A stretch of 64,000 nt of DNA, from assembly GCF_021277265.1 (NCBI RefSeq), contig NZ_JAJSOH010000019.1, forward strand, positions 62,001-126,000. The letters are read 5' to 3'. Both the position numbers and the translations under genes were made by a program. Source of the DNA: Kineosporia rhizophila. Its GTDB lineage: Bacteria; Actinomycetota; Actinomycetes; Actinomycetales; Kineosporiaceae. Positions 33,983 through 42,032 of the stretch are shown piece after piece. The notes under the pieces are model-generated. The model saw only the letters and a list, made by a program, of their open reading frames with translations, did not search any database and had not been told where the DNA came from. The stretch's first letter is position 1; every line of letters starts with the position of its first letter.

Positions 33983-34052
33983 GCCCTGCTCCTCATCTGA
34001 AAACCCCCGTCACGAAGCGCACGCCGCGCCCCCTCGACCCGCCAGAGCGCGC

Positions 34053-34715
34053 TCATGCCCCGCCCACCCGGATCAGACCGACCTGACCCCAGCTACTGGC
34101 CACCAGGAGCGGCCCCGAAACGTCCGTCGGCACCCGCACCGTGATCACCAGGTTCCCCGCGCTCGTGGGCTCCTCGGACACGGCAGTGATCAGAGCGCCG
34201 TCCGCCACCACCGTTCCCGGCGAAAGACCCGCCAGTGTCTGGTCGTTCGAGGCGTTCTCAGGCTCGGGGATCTGCATCACCCGGACCGTGTCCCCAGCCC
34301 GCAGCCCTTCCGGCACCAACCCCACGGGCACGCTGATACCAACGCTCGACTGGCCGGCATTGGCCGCGTCCTGCCCGATCAATGACGTCGGTTGCAGCAA
34401 CGTGCCGGCCTCCATCGTGAACGCCGCATGCTGACCCAGCACCTGCTCCAACTGGTCCACCGAGATCGCCGAAACGCCGCCAGATAGATCGGTGCTCGTC
34501 AGATCGGCCCGGGTGATCTCCTGAGCCTGCACAACACGCTGTGCCAGCACCAGCACCTGTGTCTTCGCACCCGCCCGCTCGATCACGAACCCGATCACAA
34601 GCATCACGACCACAAACAGCAGCAAGGTCAGGACAAGTCGCACGGGGCTACGCCGCCGTCGCACGGGCGGACGCTCGCGGGCCGCGACCGGCACCCCGAA
34701 TGGCCCGGCAGTCAT
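34053..34715 (-). CDS. CpaB/RcpC-like SAF-domain protein
   Basis: A 220-residue protein with one N-terminal membrane helix (PVRLVLTLLLFVVVMLVIGF) and then an SAF domain (LAQRVVQAQEITRADLTSTD, ISVPVGLVPEGLRAGDTVRV) as in CpaB/RcpC. In Tad systems this protein connects the platform to the outer envelope. The ATG at 34715 overlaps the upstream stop by four bases. Confidence 0.82.
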   Translation of the reverse strand: MTAGPFGVPVAARERPPVRRRRSPVRLVLTLLLFVVVMLVIGFVIERAGAKTQVLVLAQRVVQAQEITRADLTSTDLSGGVSAISVDQLEQVLGQHAAFTMEAGTLLQPTSLIGQDAANAGQSSVGISVPVGLVPEGLRAGDTVRVMQIPEPENASNDQTLAGLSPGTVVADGALITAVSEEPTSAGNLVITVRVPTDVSGPLLVASSWGQVGLIRVGGA

Positions 34716-35584
34716 GACCGCGCCACCGCCGCAGCCTCCAGAACCGTAACCGACTGCGTCGCTGTCGTCGTGAGCACGCCCAGATCGCCGCCGGAGCCAT
34801 CGGATCCGGTCCATGACACCTCGTACGGAACCGTGACCGTCACGTCAATCCCTTTCCCCGACTCCGAGAACATGAGCGCGCAGCCACCTTTGGACGGGGC
34901 ACCGGCGCCGTCGGCCGGCGTCCATGCCCTTCCTGGGCCCGGGCACGAGACGCTCTGCGATCCTGCGGTGACACGCATCTTCTTGGGCTTGGCGGTGACC
35001 GTGGCCCAGGAAGCACCCGCGCGGGCCGTGGCTTCCTTTTCTTTCCAGGCGCTCTCCAACCACACCCAGGTGTACTCGTTGACCCAGGACGAATTGGCTG
35101 GCGACCGGGCCAACCTGGGTTTCGGCAGGCGCATACTGCTCCTTGCCTGCTCGGCCAGGAGTATGGGATCGACGACTAGCACCTCGGCTTCCGCCTCTGG
35201 CGGTGCCCAATAGGTAGTCATCACGGGCACGCGGTCCTTTGTCATCGGACAAGTCCTCGTGTAGATGGCTCCGTCAGAGTTGCCTCGCCAGACAGGATCT
35301 GAAGCGGGGGGTTGCGGCACCGCTAGCGCGATCTCGTAGAGGTCGCTCATCGTGTTCCGTGTTGAGCGACGTGATTCAGGCGCCCCCGACGTCTCCCCTC
35401 CGCTACTCAGTTGCTCTCCCCCGGTTTCTTCGCATTCCTGAGTTAGAGCAATACAAACGCGACCCTTGTAGTTGCACAGCCCGTCAGTTTTCTTACCTGG
35501 ACAGGAAGCGTGTGCTGGCGTCGAACTGAAACTGAGGGCAAGAACGAACAGCCCGGCCAAGGCGTACGTCCTCAGGGTTCGCAT
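34712..35584 (-). CDS. Secreted protein of the Tad locus, unknown
   Basis: The 290-residue protein has a Sec signal peptide (MRTLRTYALAGLFVLALSFS, cleavage after THA/AHA) and a Cys-rich mature start (SCPGKKTDGLC, VCIALTQECEE), then a Trp-rich domain with no family I recognise (NEYTWVWLESAWKEKE, SVSCPGPGRAW, PYEVSWTGSDGSGG). Codon use is less G/C-rich than in the neighbouring Tad genes. It overlaps both neighbours (13 and 4 bases), so it belongs to the operon. Confidence 0.65.
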   Translation of the reverse strand: MRTLRTYALAGLFVLALSFSSTPAHASCPGKKTDGLCNYKGRVCIALTQECEETGGEQLSSGGETSGAPESRRSTRNTMSDLYEIALAVPQPPASDPVWRGNSDGAIYTRTCPMTKDRVPVMTTYWAPPEAEAEVLVVDPILLAEQARSSMRLPKPRLARSPANSSWVNEYTWVWLESAWKEKEATARAGASWATVTAKPKKMRVTAGSQSVSCPGPGRAWTPADGAGAPSKGGCALMFSESGKGIDVTVTVPYEVSWTGSDGSGGDLGVLTTTATQSVTVLEAAAVARS

Positions 35585-36168
35585 GTTCCCTCTTGTTGCA
35601 CCTCAAGGGACCGGACCCCCCAGCGGTCGTCCACCTTGACGACCTCGATCATCGAGAGGTAGGGCTCCTCGAGATTGGCGCCACCCGTCAAGCGCAGGGG
35701 TTTTCCGGTCTTCCGGTTGAACGGCACATACTCACCACGGGGAACCAGACAGTCGGTCAGCTTCACCAGCGGGTAAGGAGATGCTGCAAGATCGGAACTT
35801 TCAACATCTACGTGCGACTCGGGCGCGTTTCCTCGGTACTCAGCGTTGTAAGTGTCCAAGACATGGATGTCGACCAGCGTCTGGGCCCGAGCCGGGTCGA
35901 AGGACCAACGTTCAAAGTCGGCTTCCTTCGGGAGTTTCTCTCCCTTGCCAACCGGGTTCTCCTGAGCCTTGTTAGACGCCGCACTGTAGGCCAAGTACGC
36001 ATCCACAGCCTTCTGCACTTCGGGATCGACTGTCGGGGACGGCTCTGCCGTACTGGGCGCAACAGAGGCTGAGGGCTCCGCTGTCGAATCGCCTCCCGAG
36101 TCCGAGCAAGCCACCAGCGCGGCGAGCGCCACACCCATCGTCAATGCGGCGCTGATCCGCCTGTTCAC
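35572..36168 (-). CDS. Lipoprotein of the Tad locus, unknown
   Basis: The product starts VNRRISAALTMGVALAALVA and continues with the lipobox Cys (LVAC), then a Ser/Thr/Pro linker and a domain of about 140 residues (DAYLAYSAASNKAQENPVGK, DIHVLDTYNAEYRGNAPE, KVDDRWGVRSLEVQQEGTC) that resembles an NTF2-like fold. The GTG at 36168 is chosen over an ATG at 36234 because GGGAG lies eight bases upstream, the signal peptide begins there, and the promoter would start transcription after 36234. First gene of the minus-strand run into the Tad operon. Confidence 0.7.
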   Translation of the reverse strand: MNRRISAALTMGVALAALVACSDSGGDSTAEPSASVAPSTAEPSPTVDPEVQKAVDAYLAYSAASNKAQENPVGKGEKLPKEADFERWSFDPARAQTLVDIHVLDTYNAEYRGNAPESHVDVESSDLAASPYPLVKLTDCLVPRGEYVPFNRKTGKPLRLTGGANLEEPYLSMIEVVKVDDRWGVRSLEVQQEGTCEP

Positions 36169-36217
36169 CTGTGGTCTCCCGTGGCCGTCTGCACACTGCT
36201 TCTTCAGTGCAACCATT

Positions 36218-36247
36218 CGTTTACTCTCCGCCATCTTTCAATGTCAA
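36218..36247 (-). promoter_or_regulatory. Sigma-70-type promoter TTGACA-N18-TAAACG
   Basis: On the minus strand a consensus -35 TTGACA (36247-36242) and a -10 TAAACG (36223-36218) are 18 bases apart. The transcript would start near 36210 and read the lipoprotein gene and the Tad genes behind it. Confidence 0.5.
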
Positions 36248-36317
36248 GACAATCGGGGCATATGTAACTCGTTCTTGTTTCGCGAAAATCCCAAACTTAG
36301 GGTCTAACCTGCGGGTT

Positions 36318-37094
36318 TCACCTTTGGTCGGGCGCGGCCGCTCCTTGGAACATCCGGTAGCCCGCCTTGTAGGCCTCGGCGGATCCCGGCTGCGGGACTG
36401 CCTGGGGCTGGGCGGCCTTCCCGGGGGCGATGAGCCAGCGGCGTTCGTTCCAGACCATGGCCTCGCAGTGTGCGAAGGAGTGAGCCGACCGGTCTGGACT
36501 CTGACGGCGCTCGCTCGCGTCTTGCACCTGCAGCAGGACGCAGACGTCGAAGCGGTTGAGTGTGGCGGTGCGCCCGATGCGGGCCATCACCGGCATCACC
36601 TCGGGGCGGTGGCCGCGCTGCTGGAGTACCTCGTTGATGAGCGCCTCGATGCTCCAGCCCGGTTGCGCGTTGCCGTGGGACCAATCGCGCAGGGCGTCGC
36701 CGGCCGCGTCCAGGGATGCCCTGAGCACCGCGACGTCAATGGCGGCCAGCTGGGCGACGGCGCCCTCTGCCGTTTGCGGGTAGCCGGTGGCGACGCCGTG
36801 AATGCCAGCCGTGGTGGAACCCGGAATGACGATGGGCGCTCGCGCGGCGGGTGGCGTGGTTGGCGTCTCCGCGCCGAATGAGCTGGGCTGGGCCACCTGG
36901 ATGGTGGGGCGTCCCGTGGTGTCGGATGCTTCGTCCTTTGATCCGGCTCCCAGGGCGGCCGCGATGGAGAGCACGAGCCCGGTGATCAGGACGGCGAGGA
37001 TGCCTCCGGCTCCCACCACGAGCGCGAGGATGCGCCGCCGTGGTGTCCGTTGTCCGTCACGGCTGCGGGGGTGGGAGTGGCGGTGATGAAGCAT
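36318..37094 (-). CDS. Single-helix exported protein, paralogue of the 49.2-kb gene
   Basis: A 258-residue protein with a basic N-terminus, one membrane helix (ILALVVGAGGILAVLITGLV), a low-complexity linker and a C-terminal domain of about 155 residues: GVATGYPQTAEGAVAQLAAI, EAMVWNERRWLIAPGK, YKAGYRMFQ. The same segments occur in the 338-residue protein at 49174-50190 (GIPTGFPPTQEGALAQLAAI, QRMLWDGQRWLIGPG, YEAGYRDL). Both share a locus with a transmembrane BTAD protein. The domain looks NTF2-like, as in conjugation-channel proteins, but this is inference. Confidence 0.7.
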   Translation of the reverse strand: MLHHRHSHPRSRDGQRTPRRRILALVVGAGGILAVLITGLVLSIAAALGAGSKDEASDTTGRPTIQVAQPSSFGAETPTTPPAARAPIVIPGSTTAGIHGVATGYPQTAEGAVAQLAAIDVAVLRASLDAAGDALRDWSHGNAQPGWSIEALINEVLQQRGHRPEVMPVMARIGRTATLNRFDVCVLLQVQDASERRQSPDRSAHSFAHCEAMVWNERRWLIAPGKAAQPQAVPQPGSAEAYKAGYRMFQGAAAPDQR

Positions 37095-37586
37095 CGAGGG
37101 CTCCTGCCTGGAGGGTTCTGGGACGTTGTCGGCTCCCGTAGACCACCGGTCATCTGTTCCAGACCTACGTCTAGTGGGCGCTGAGCTGCGGGTTTACGTC
37201 GCCCGACGTGCTTGTTCCTCCTGGGCGTGGAGCGTGGGCGGCGCGTGAAAGGGCGCGCCTGCGTCCCCTACTGGCCTCTGCAAACGTCCTTCAATTGGGG
37301 CTTGGACCCCCGTCGGGTGCCGCGACGAGAAGCTGGAAGGGAACATCCCTGCTCGTTCCGCCTGAGGTCCTGGCGAACGGCACGCCCTCCTACGACCGGC
37401 GCGACGGCGTGGCGGGATTGTTCGGTTCACCCCAGTGATTCCGGGCCAGCTCTGCCGTCTATCACGGGTCGGGCCAGGCCGAGCCAGACACCGTGGCGCC
37501 GGTAACGATTCGGCCGTAAACCAACCCAAGCGGACATAACCCCACTAACTTGACGTTCCCTGTTCCCCATCGTCTTTGGAGTGCCC
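37095..37586. other. Intergenic region between the Tad block and the ABC operon
   Basis: About 490 bases with no supported gene. The small frames are Arg/Pro-rich and lack ribosome binding sites. It must hold the divergent promoters of the exported protein gene and the ABC permease gene. I see no strong dyad. Confidence 0.5.
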
Positions 37587-39428
37587 ATGCGGGGCGGCTG
37601 GCCTCTGCTGTCCCGAGCACCGGGGCGCCTGCTGCGCAGCGGTTCGCTCGCTCTCATGCTGACGATCAGCGTCGCCCTGCTGGCCGGGCTGGTCGCCGCG
37701 GGGCCGCTCTTCGGCCGGGCAACGTCCGCTGGTTCACTGGAGCGCAAGCTCGCCACGGTGCCGGCCAACACCCAGCTCGCCCGTCAGCCGGCCCTGGGAC
37801 TGGTGCTGCCGGGCCGACTCTGGGAGAGCACCAGGACCGATGTCGTCGAGATGCTGGGGGACGTGCCCTGGCTGGGTCCGGTGACCACCGCGGTCTGGTC
37901 AGCGTCCTGGCAGCTCGAAAGGAACAACCCAATTCCTTTTCTGGGGGTCGGCGACCAGCGCCGGGTGGCCGCGCTCTTCCACCGCACCGGCGCGGTCGAG
38001 GCACTCGACGTGGTCCGGGGCGAGCGCGGGGCCACGGGCCTGTGGCTGCCCGAGAAGGTGGCCGACGAACTCGGCCTCGAGCCGGGCGAGCAGTTCGAGG
38101 TCGGCAAGACACTGGAGGCAGGGCCGAATCTGGTGACCTGCCGGGGAGCGGGCTCCGCCGCTCCCCCGGGCCCAGAGTCGGACGTGCCGCTGACCCAGGC
38201 GTCCACGGTGACCATGGCCGGCACATACCGCACCGCCGCCGACGGACGCCTGCCAACCGGCTCCTACTTCTCCTCCATCGCCGGACGGTTGCCCAGTGAC
38301 CCGTCCGGTTGCCCACTGACGGCCCTGCTGATGATCGGGGACGAGGCAACCGTGGTGGCGGCCCTGGAAGCCGCCCAGGAGATGCCGAGCTGGACCTACT
38401 CGGCCGAACTGACCGAGGCAGGGCGCTCCCTGGACCGTCTGGGACAGGCAGCGGCCGCTGCCCAGGAGCTGCGGCTGGCCGAGGCCGACCCGACCAGCGA
38501 TCTGAAGGTGCTGGTAGCCGGTCAGGGTGTGACGCCCCAGGTCGAGACCGGGCTGACGGTGCTGCACACCGAGGCCGAGGCCGACGCGCGCACCGCGGCG
38601 CAGCAGGGGCGGGGTATCGCTCTGGCCGGGGCGGCCCTGGGGCTGGCAGCGGTGATCATCGCGCTGCGGGCCCTGGCCCAGCGTCGCCGGCGCGAAACCG
38701 AACTGCTGGTCGGTCTGGGCACTCCTGCGCCGATGGTGGTTCTGGCCGGTGTGCTGGAACTCCTGCTCCCGACTCTGGCCGGAGCGGTCACCGGAGCTGC
38801 GGCGGCCTACCTGGGGTTCGAGATCTTCGGCCCGCAGAGCCGTCTGGGGCCGGGCGCGATCACTGCCACCCTTGCGGCCGCGACGCTGGTCGCGCTGGTC
38901 ACCCTCATTGGCAACGCCGTCGTCACGCTGGTGCAGACCCGCTCGATCGGGAGCCGTCTAGCCGGGCGTGAGTCGTCACGGGGCCGTTCGGGCGGGCCCT
39001 GGCTGCCTCTGCTGACCGGGGCCACCGTGCTGGCCGTCGCCTCCGTACTGGCCCGCGACGGCCGGGCCTCGTACACCGACCCGCTGTCGGCCGTCCTGCC
39101 GATCCTGGTCCTGGCCAGTGGCAGTCTGCTGCTGGTGCGGCTGGCCACCTTCGTGGCCCGGACCCCGCGCCGGAAGCGGGTGCGTACCGGTACGAGTGTC
39201 GATCGGCTGGTCCTGCGTGGATTACGGGACACCGGGGTGGCGGTGACCGATCTGGTGGTGGTCCTGGCGATCGGAGTGGGTGTCCTGGCCTACGGCCTGG
39301 TGTCGGCCAGCGCTGTGCGCGGCTCGGTCCAGGACAAGACGGCGGTCCTGGCCGGAGCCGTCAGCACCGCGCGTATCCCCAACTCCTACGACCTGGGGGG
39401 GCCGGTGAGGGCCCGACCCCACGCCTGA
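37587..39428 (+). CDS. FtsX-type ABC permease, first part (frameshifted)
   Basis: This frame gives about 613 residues: a signal-anchor helix (SLALMLTISVALLAGLVAAG), a large exterior domain (residues about 45-330), then an FtsX-type triple helix (GIALAGAALGLAAVIIALRA ... VVLAGVLELLLPTLAGAVTG) and further helices. It ends early in YDLGGPVRARPHA after a run of seven G at 39395-39401. Adding one G would continue as GAGEGPTPRLSEDLSVVWTA into the next gene. The whole would be a permease of about 935 residues with two FtsX domains. GGAG precedes the ATG at 37587. Confidence 0.75.
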   Translation: MRGGWPLLSRAPGRLLRSGSLALMLTISVALLAGLVAAGPLFGRATSAGSLERKLATVPANTQLARQPALGLVLPGRLWESTRTDVVEMLGDVPWLGPVTTAVWSASWQLERNNPIPFLGVGDQRRVAALFHRTGAVEALDVVRGERGATGLWLPEKVADELGLEPGEQFEVGKTLEAGPNLVTCRGAGSAAPPGPESDVPLTQASTVTMAGTYRTAADGRLPTGSYFSSIAGRLPSDPSGCPLTALLMIGDEATVVAALEAAQEMPSWTYSAELTEAGRSLDRLGQAAAAAQELRLAEADPTSDLKVLVAGQGVTPQVETGLTVLHTEAEADARTAAQQGRGIALAGAALGLAAVIIALRALAQRRRRETELLVGLGTPAPMVVLAGVLELLLPTLAGAVTGAAAAYLGFEIFGPQSRLGPGAITATLAAATLVALVTLIGNAVVTLVQTRSIGSRLAGRESSRGRSGGPWLPLLTGATVLAVASVLARDGRASYTDPLSAVLPILVLASGSLLLVRLATFVARTPRRKRVRTGTSVDRLVLRGLRDTGVAVTDLVVVLAIGVGVLAYGLVSASAVRGSVQDKTAVLAGAVSTARIPNSYDLGGPVRARPHA

Positions 39429-39442
39429 GCGAGGACCTGTCA

Positions 39443-40384
39443 GTGGTCTGGACCGCCCGGGCCCAACTGCAGCCCGATTACACGGACGTCGACATCCTGG
39501 TGGTGAATCCGCAAACCCTTCCCTCGGTGGCTCTCTGGGGACAGGGGACTGACCTGGCCGAGGCCCGCCGGGCCCTGCAGCAGTTCAAGGATCCCGCGGC
39601 CGGGCTCGTCCCGGCGCTCCTGGTCGGTGTACCCGACCGCGAACCCGGACGAGGGGGAACCGTCTCCATCGGGTCCCAGGAGATCCAGCTGATCGCCAAG
39701 GCCGACCTCACCGCCTTCCCGGGCGCAACCCGTCCCACAGTCGTCTTCGACGCCCGTTCGCTGTTCCACCATCTCGACACCCTGGAAAAGCCCTTGAACC
39801 CGTCGGTCCAGGGCCCGGGCCGCAGCGCCCAGGGAACGTACGGCACCTGGCTCTGGTCAACCCGTTCGCCCAGTGCCCTGCAGGCCTACCTCGACGGGCA
39901 GCGGATCAGCCCCACCTCGACGACCTCGCTCGAGCAGGCCGCGGCCACGCCGGTGCTGACCTCCAGCGGCTGGGCCGCCGTCTACCAGATCGTGCTCGGG
40001 GTGGCCGCTCTCGCGCTGGCCGGGCTCTCGGTGGTGGTGGCCGTGGACCGGCGGGTGGCCCGGGCCGCCCCGGTGGATCTCGTCCTGCGCCGGTTCGGGG
40101 TCCGGCCCGCCCGCCTGGTCGGGCTGCGGGCCACCGAACTGGCCCTGACCGGCCTGGCCGCGCTCGCCGTGCTGGTGGTGCCGTTCGGCCTGGTGACGGC
40201 CCTTCTGCCGCGGCTGGTCGAGCCCGGGCCCGGTCTCTCCCCGGCGATGGGCTGGTCGCTACCGCTGGTGCCCCTGCTGCTCAGCGCTGCGGCTGCGGTG
40301 GTCGTGACCGGCGTCGCGGTCTGGGTGGCGGCCCGCCGCTCGGCCACGCTCAATCCTGCGGAGGTGCTGCGCGATGACCAGTGA
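39443..40384 (+). CDS. FtsX-type ABC permease, second part (frameshifted)
   Basis: This frame opens at a GTG without a ribosome binding site and reads an exterior domain (DYTDVDILVVNPQTLPSVAL) and then the second FtsX helix group (YQIVLGVAALALAGLSVVVA, LALTGLAALAVLVVPFGLV, LLLSAAAAVVVTGVAVWVAA), ending LNPAEVLRDDQ, the usual FtsX permease C-terminus. It is the natural continuation of the 37587 gene after the G run. It overlaps the ATPase gene by 11 bases. Confidence 0.75.
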   Translation: MVWTARAQLQPDYTDVDILVVNPQTLPSVALWGQGTDLAEARRALQQFKDPAAGLVPALLVGVPDREPGRGGTVSIGSQEIQLIAKADLTAFPGATRPTVVFDARSLFHHLDTLEKPLNPSVQGPGRSAQGTYGTWLWSTRSPSALQAYLDGQRISPTSTTSLEQAAATPVLTSSGWAAVYQIVLGVAALALAGLSVVVAVDRRVARAAPVDLVLRRFGVRPARLVGLRATELALTGLAALAVLVVPFGLVTALLPRLVEPGPGLSPAMGWSLPLVPLLLSAAAAVVVTGVAVWVAARRSATLNPAEVLRDDQ

Positions 40385-41231
40385 GACCGATGCCGTGAGC
40401 ACTGCCGGGCTGAGCAACGTGGTCCGCATCTATCACGCGGTCGCCGGTGAGGTGCACGCTCTGCGCGGGGTCGACGTCGACTTCCCGGCCGGTGGGGTCA
40501 CCGCCATTGCCGGCCCGTCCGGTGGGGGTAAGAGCACACTGCTGTCGATCCTGGCCCTGCGCGACCGGGCCAGCGCCGGAACCGTCACCCTGTTCGGCAC
40601 CGACGTTACCCAGGCCCGGGGACCGGTTCTGAAGTCGTTGCGCCGCAACCGCATTGCCTGGGTTCCGCAACGCCCGGCCCACGGCCTGTTCCCGCACCTG
40701 AGCGCCATCGAGAACCTGCAGCAGGCGGCACTCATCCGGGGGCGGCGGGCCGGCGGCCTGGAACCAGCCGCGGCCCTGGACCTGCTGGGCCTGTCGCACC
40801 GAGCCGAGGCGCAGCCGGGCCGGCTTTCCGGAGGTGAGCAGCAGCGACTGGCCGTCGCCGCGGCCCTGACGCACGCCCCGGCCCTGGTGGTCGCCGACGA
40901 GCCCACCGCCGAACTGGATGACGAGAACGCCGAGCGGGTGCTGTCGGCCCTGGCGACGGTGGCGGCCGAGGGCACGACCTGCGTGGTCTCCAGCCACGAC
41001 CCTCGCGCCCTGCGCCGGCTGTCGCGGGTGCTGCACCTGCGGCACGGAGTGCTCTCCGCCGAACGTTCCGGAGCCGAACTGCTCCGCACCCGCGAGGCCG
41101 ACGCAGTGATCGACTCGGCGGGCCGGCTCCAACTGCCGCCCGAGGCACTGAAGCTGTTCCCGGAACGGCGTGCTCGGGTGCAGATCGTCGAGGGTCAGGT
41201 GGTGCTGCGCGTGCCGGAGGGAAACCGATGA
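40374..41231 (+). CDS. ABC transporter ATP-binding protein (MacB/LolD-like)
   Basis: Walker A is GPSGGGKST (about residues 44-52), the signature is LSGGEQQRLAVAAAL and Walker B is LVVADEPTAELD, followed by the SSHDPRAL switch. A tail of about 60 residues extends past the core. This is the ATPase type that pairs with FtsX-like permeases in export of lipids or peptides or in signalling at the membrane. It sits between the permease and a second ATPase. Confidence 0.9.
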   Translation: MTSETDAVSTAGLSNVVRIYHAVAGEVHALRGVDVDFPAGGVTAIAGPSGGGKSTLLSILALRDRASAGTVTLFGTDVTQARGPVLKSLRRNRIAWVPQRPAHGLFPHLSAIENLQQAALIRGRRAGGLEPAAALDLLGLSHRAEAQPGRLSGGEQQRLAVAAALTHAPALVVADEPTAELDDENAERVLSALATVAAEGTTCVVSSHDPRALRRLSRVLHLRHGVLSAERSGAELLRTREADAVIDSAGRLQLPPEALKLFPERRARVQIVEGQVVLRVPEGNR

Positions 41232-41836
41232 GTCCACTGCTGGCCGTCAGCGCCGTGAGTCACGGTGTGCTGAGCGACGTGGACCTGAGCGCCGACGACG
41301 GCGGGCTCGTTGCCCTGACCGGTCACTCCGGCTCCGGCAAGTCCACCCTGTGCCACCTGATGGCCGGGTTCGAACGGCCGGCACAGGGCACGGTGACGCT
41401 GGCGGGCCGGCCCACCGCCGAGATCACCGACTGGTCGCAGATAGCAGTGATGCCGCAACGGTTGGCCTTGCTGGAACAGCTCACGGCAGTGGAGAACCTC
41501 CTGCTGCCCGCACTGGCGGCCGGCCACGCGGTCGAAAACAGCCAGGCGGAGAACGTTCTGGATCAGCTGGGGGTGAACGTACTGGCTGCCCGCCCGGTGG
41601 GGCTGGGCTCGATCGGCGAGCAGCAGCGGGTCGCCGTCGCCCGGGCGCTGCTGCTCGGCTCCCGCCTGGTGGTGCTCGACGAGCCGACTGCTCACCAGGA
41701 CGACGACAACGCCCACCGCGTCATTGATGCCGTACTCGCGGCCGTGGCCGCGGGGGCTCTGGTCGTGGCCTCCACCCATGACCCCCGGTTGCTGGCCCGT
41801 GCGACCTGTGTGGTGCCCCTGGGGACTGGCCTCTGA
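41228..41836 (+). CDS. Second ABC ATP-binding protein, compact, degenerate signature
   Basis: A 202-residue ATPase with Walker A GHSGSGKST and Walker B LVVLDEPTAHQD, but the signature reads GSIGEQQRVAVARAL, with GSIGE instead of LSGGQ. It may therefore pair with the first ATPase as an asymmetric heterodimer with only one good composite site. It overlaps the first ATPase gene by four bases (ATGA) and ends the operon; a palindromic hairpin follows. Confidence 0.85.
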   Translation: MSPLLAVSAVSHGVLSDVDLSADDGGLVALTGHSGSGKSTLCHLMAGFERPAQGTVTLAGRPTAEITDWSQIAVMPQRLALLEQLTAVENLLLPALAAGHAVENSQAENVLDQLGVNVLAARPVGLGSIGEQQRVAVARALLLGSRLVVLDEPTAHQDDDNAHRVIDAVLAAVAAGALVVASTHDPRLLARATCVVPLGTGL

Positions 41837-41950
41837 TCTGTTCCAGGCGGAAGCGAGGCCACCCAGTGAACCGCCCTGGGATGTCCGAAAGGCTCTCCTT
41901 CTCCTGACAATGAGTCCGCAGGGAACGTCGCGAGGAGCGACTCGGGCGCT

Positions 41951-41968
41951 TGAGGGGGCGCCCCCTCA
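41951..41968. terminator. Perfect 18-bp palindrome after the ABC operon
   Basis: TGAGGGGGCGCCCCCTCA is its own reverse complement and folds to a 7-bp stem with a 4-base loop. It lies 115 bases past the second ATPase stop. A terminator is most likely; a protein-binding palindrome is the alternative. Confidence 0.45.
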
Positions 41969-42032
41969 TCTCAACTGATGAGCGAGCACGGACACTGACT
42001 CCGCCCCACCTGCTGGTGCATATGTTGCTGCC

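Noticed and set aside
32363..34000. A 545-codon open frame antisense to the TadA gene
   Set aside because: It mirrors the third-position bias of the TadA gene and has no recognisable segment.
36169..36234. An ATG at 36234 as start of the lipoprotein gene
   Set aside because: It lies upstream of the expected transcript start and would put 22 hydrophilic residues before the lipoprotein signal; the GTG at 36168 has a ribosome binding site.
24154..37094. A complete prophage or integrative conjugative element
   Set aside because: No integrase, terminase, capsid, relaxase or FtsK/TraB-type gene and no flanking direct repeats are visible; only isolated element-type genes are present.
41951..41968. 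A regulatory operator for the HNH nuclease gene
   Set aside because: The palindrome is 65 bases before the nuclease GTG and 115 bases after the ABC operon; a terminator is the simpler explanation, although an operator is not excluded.
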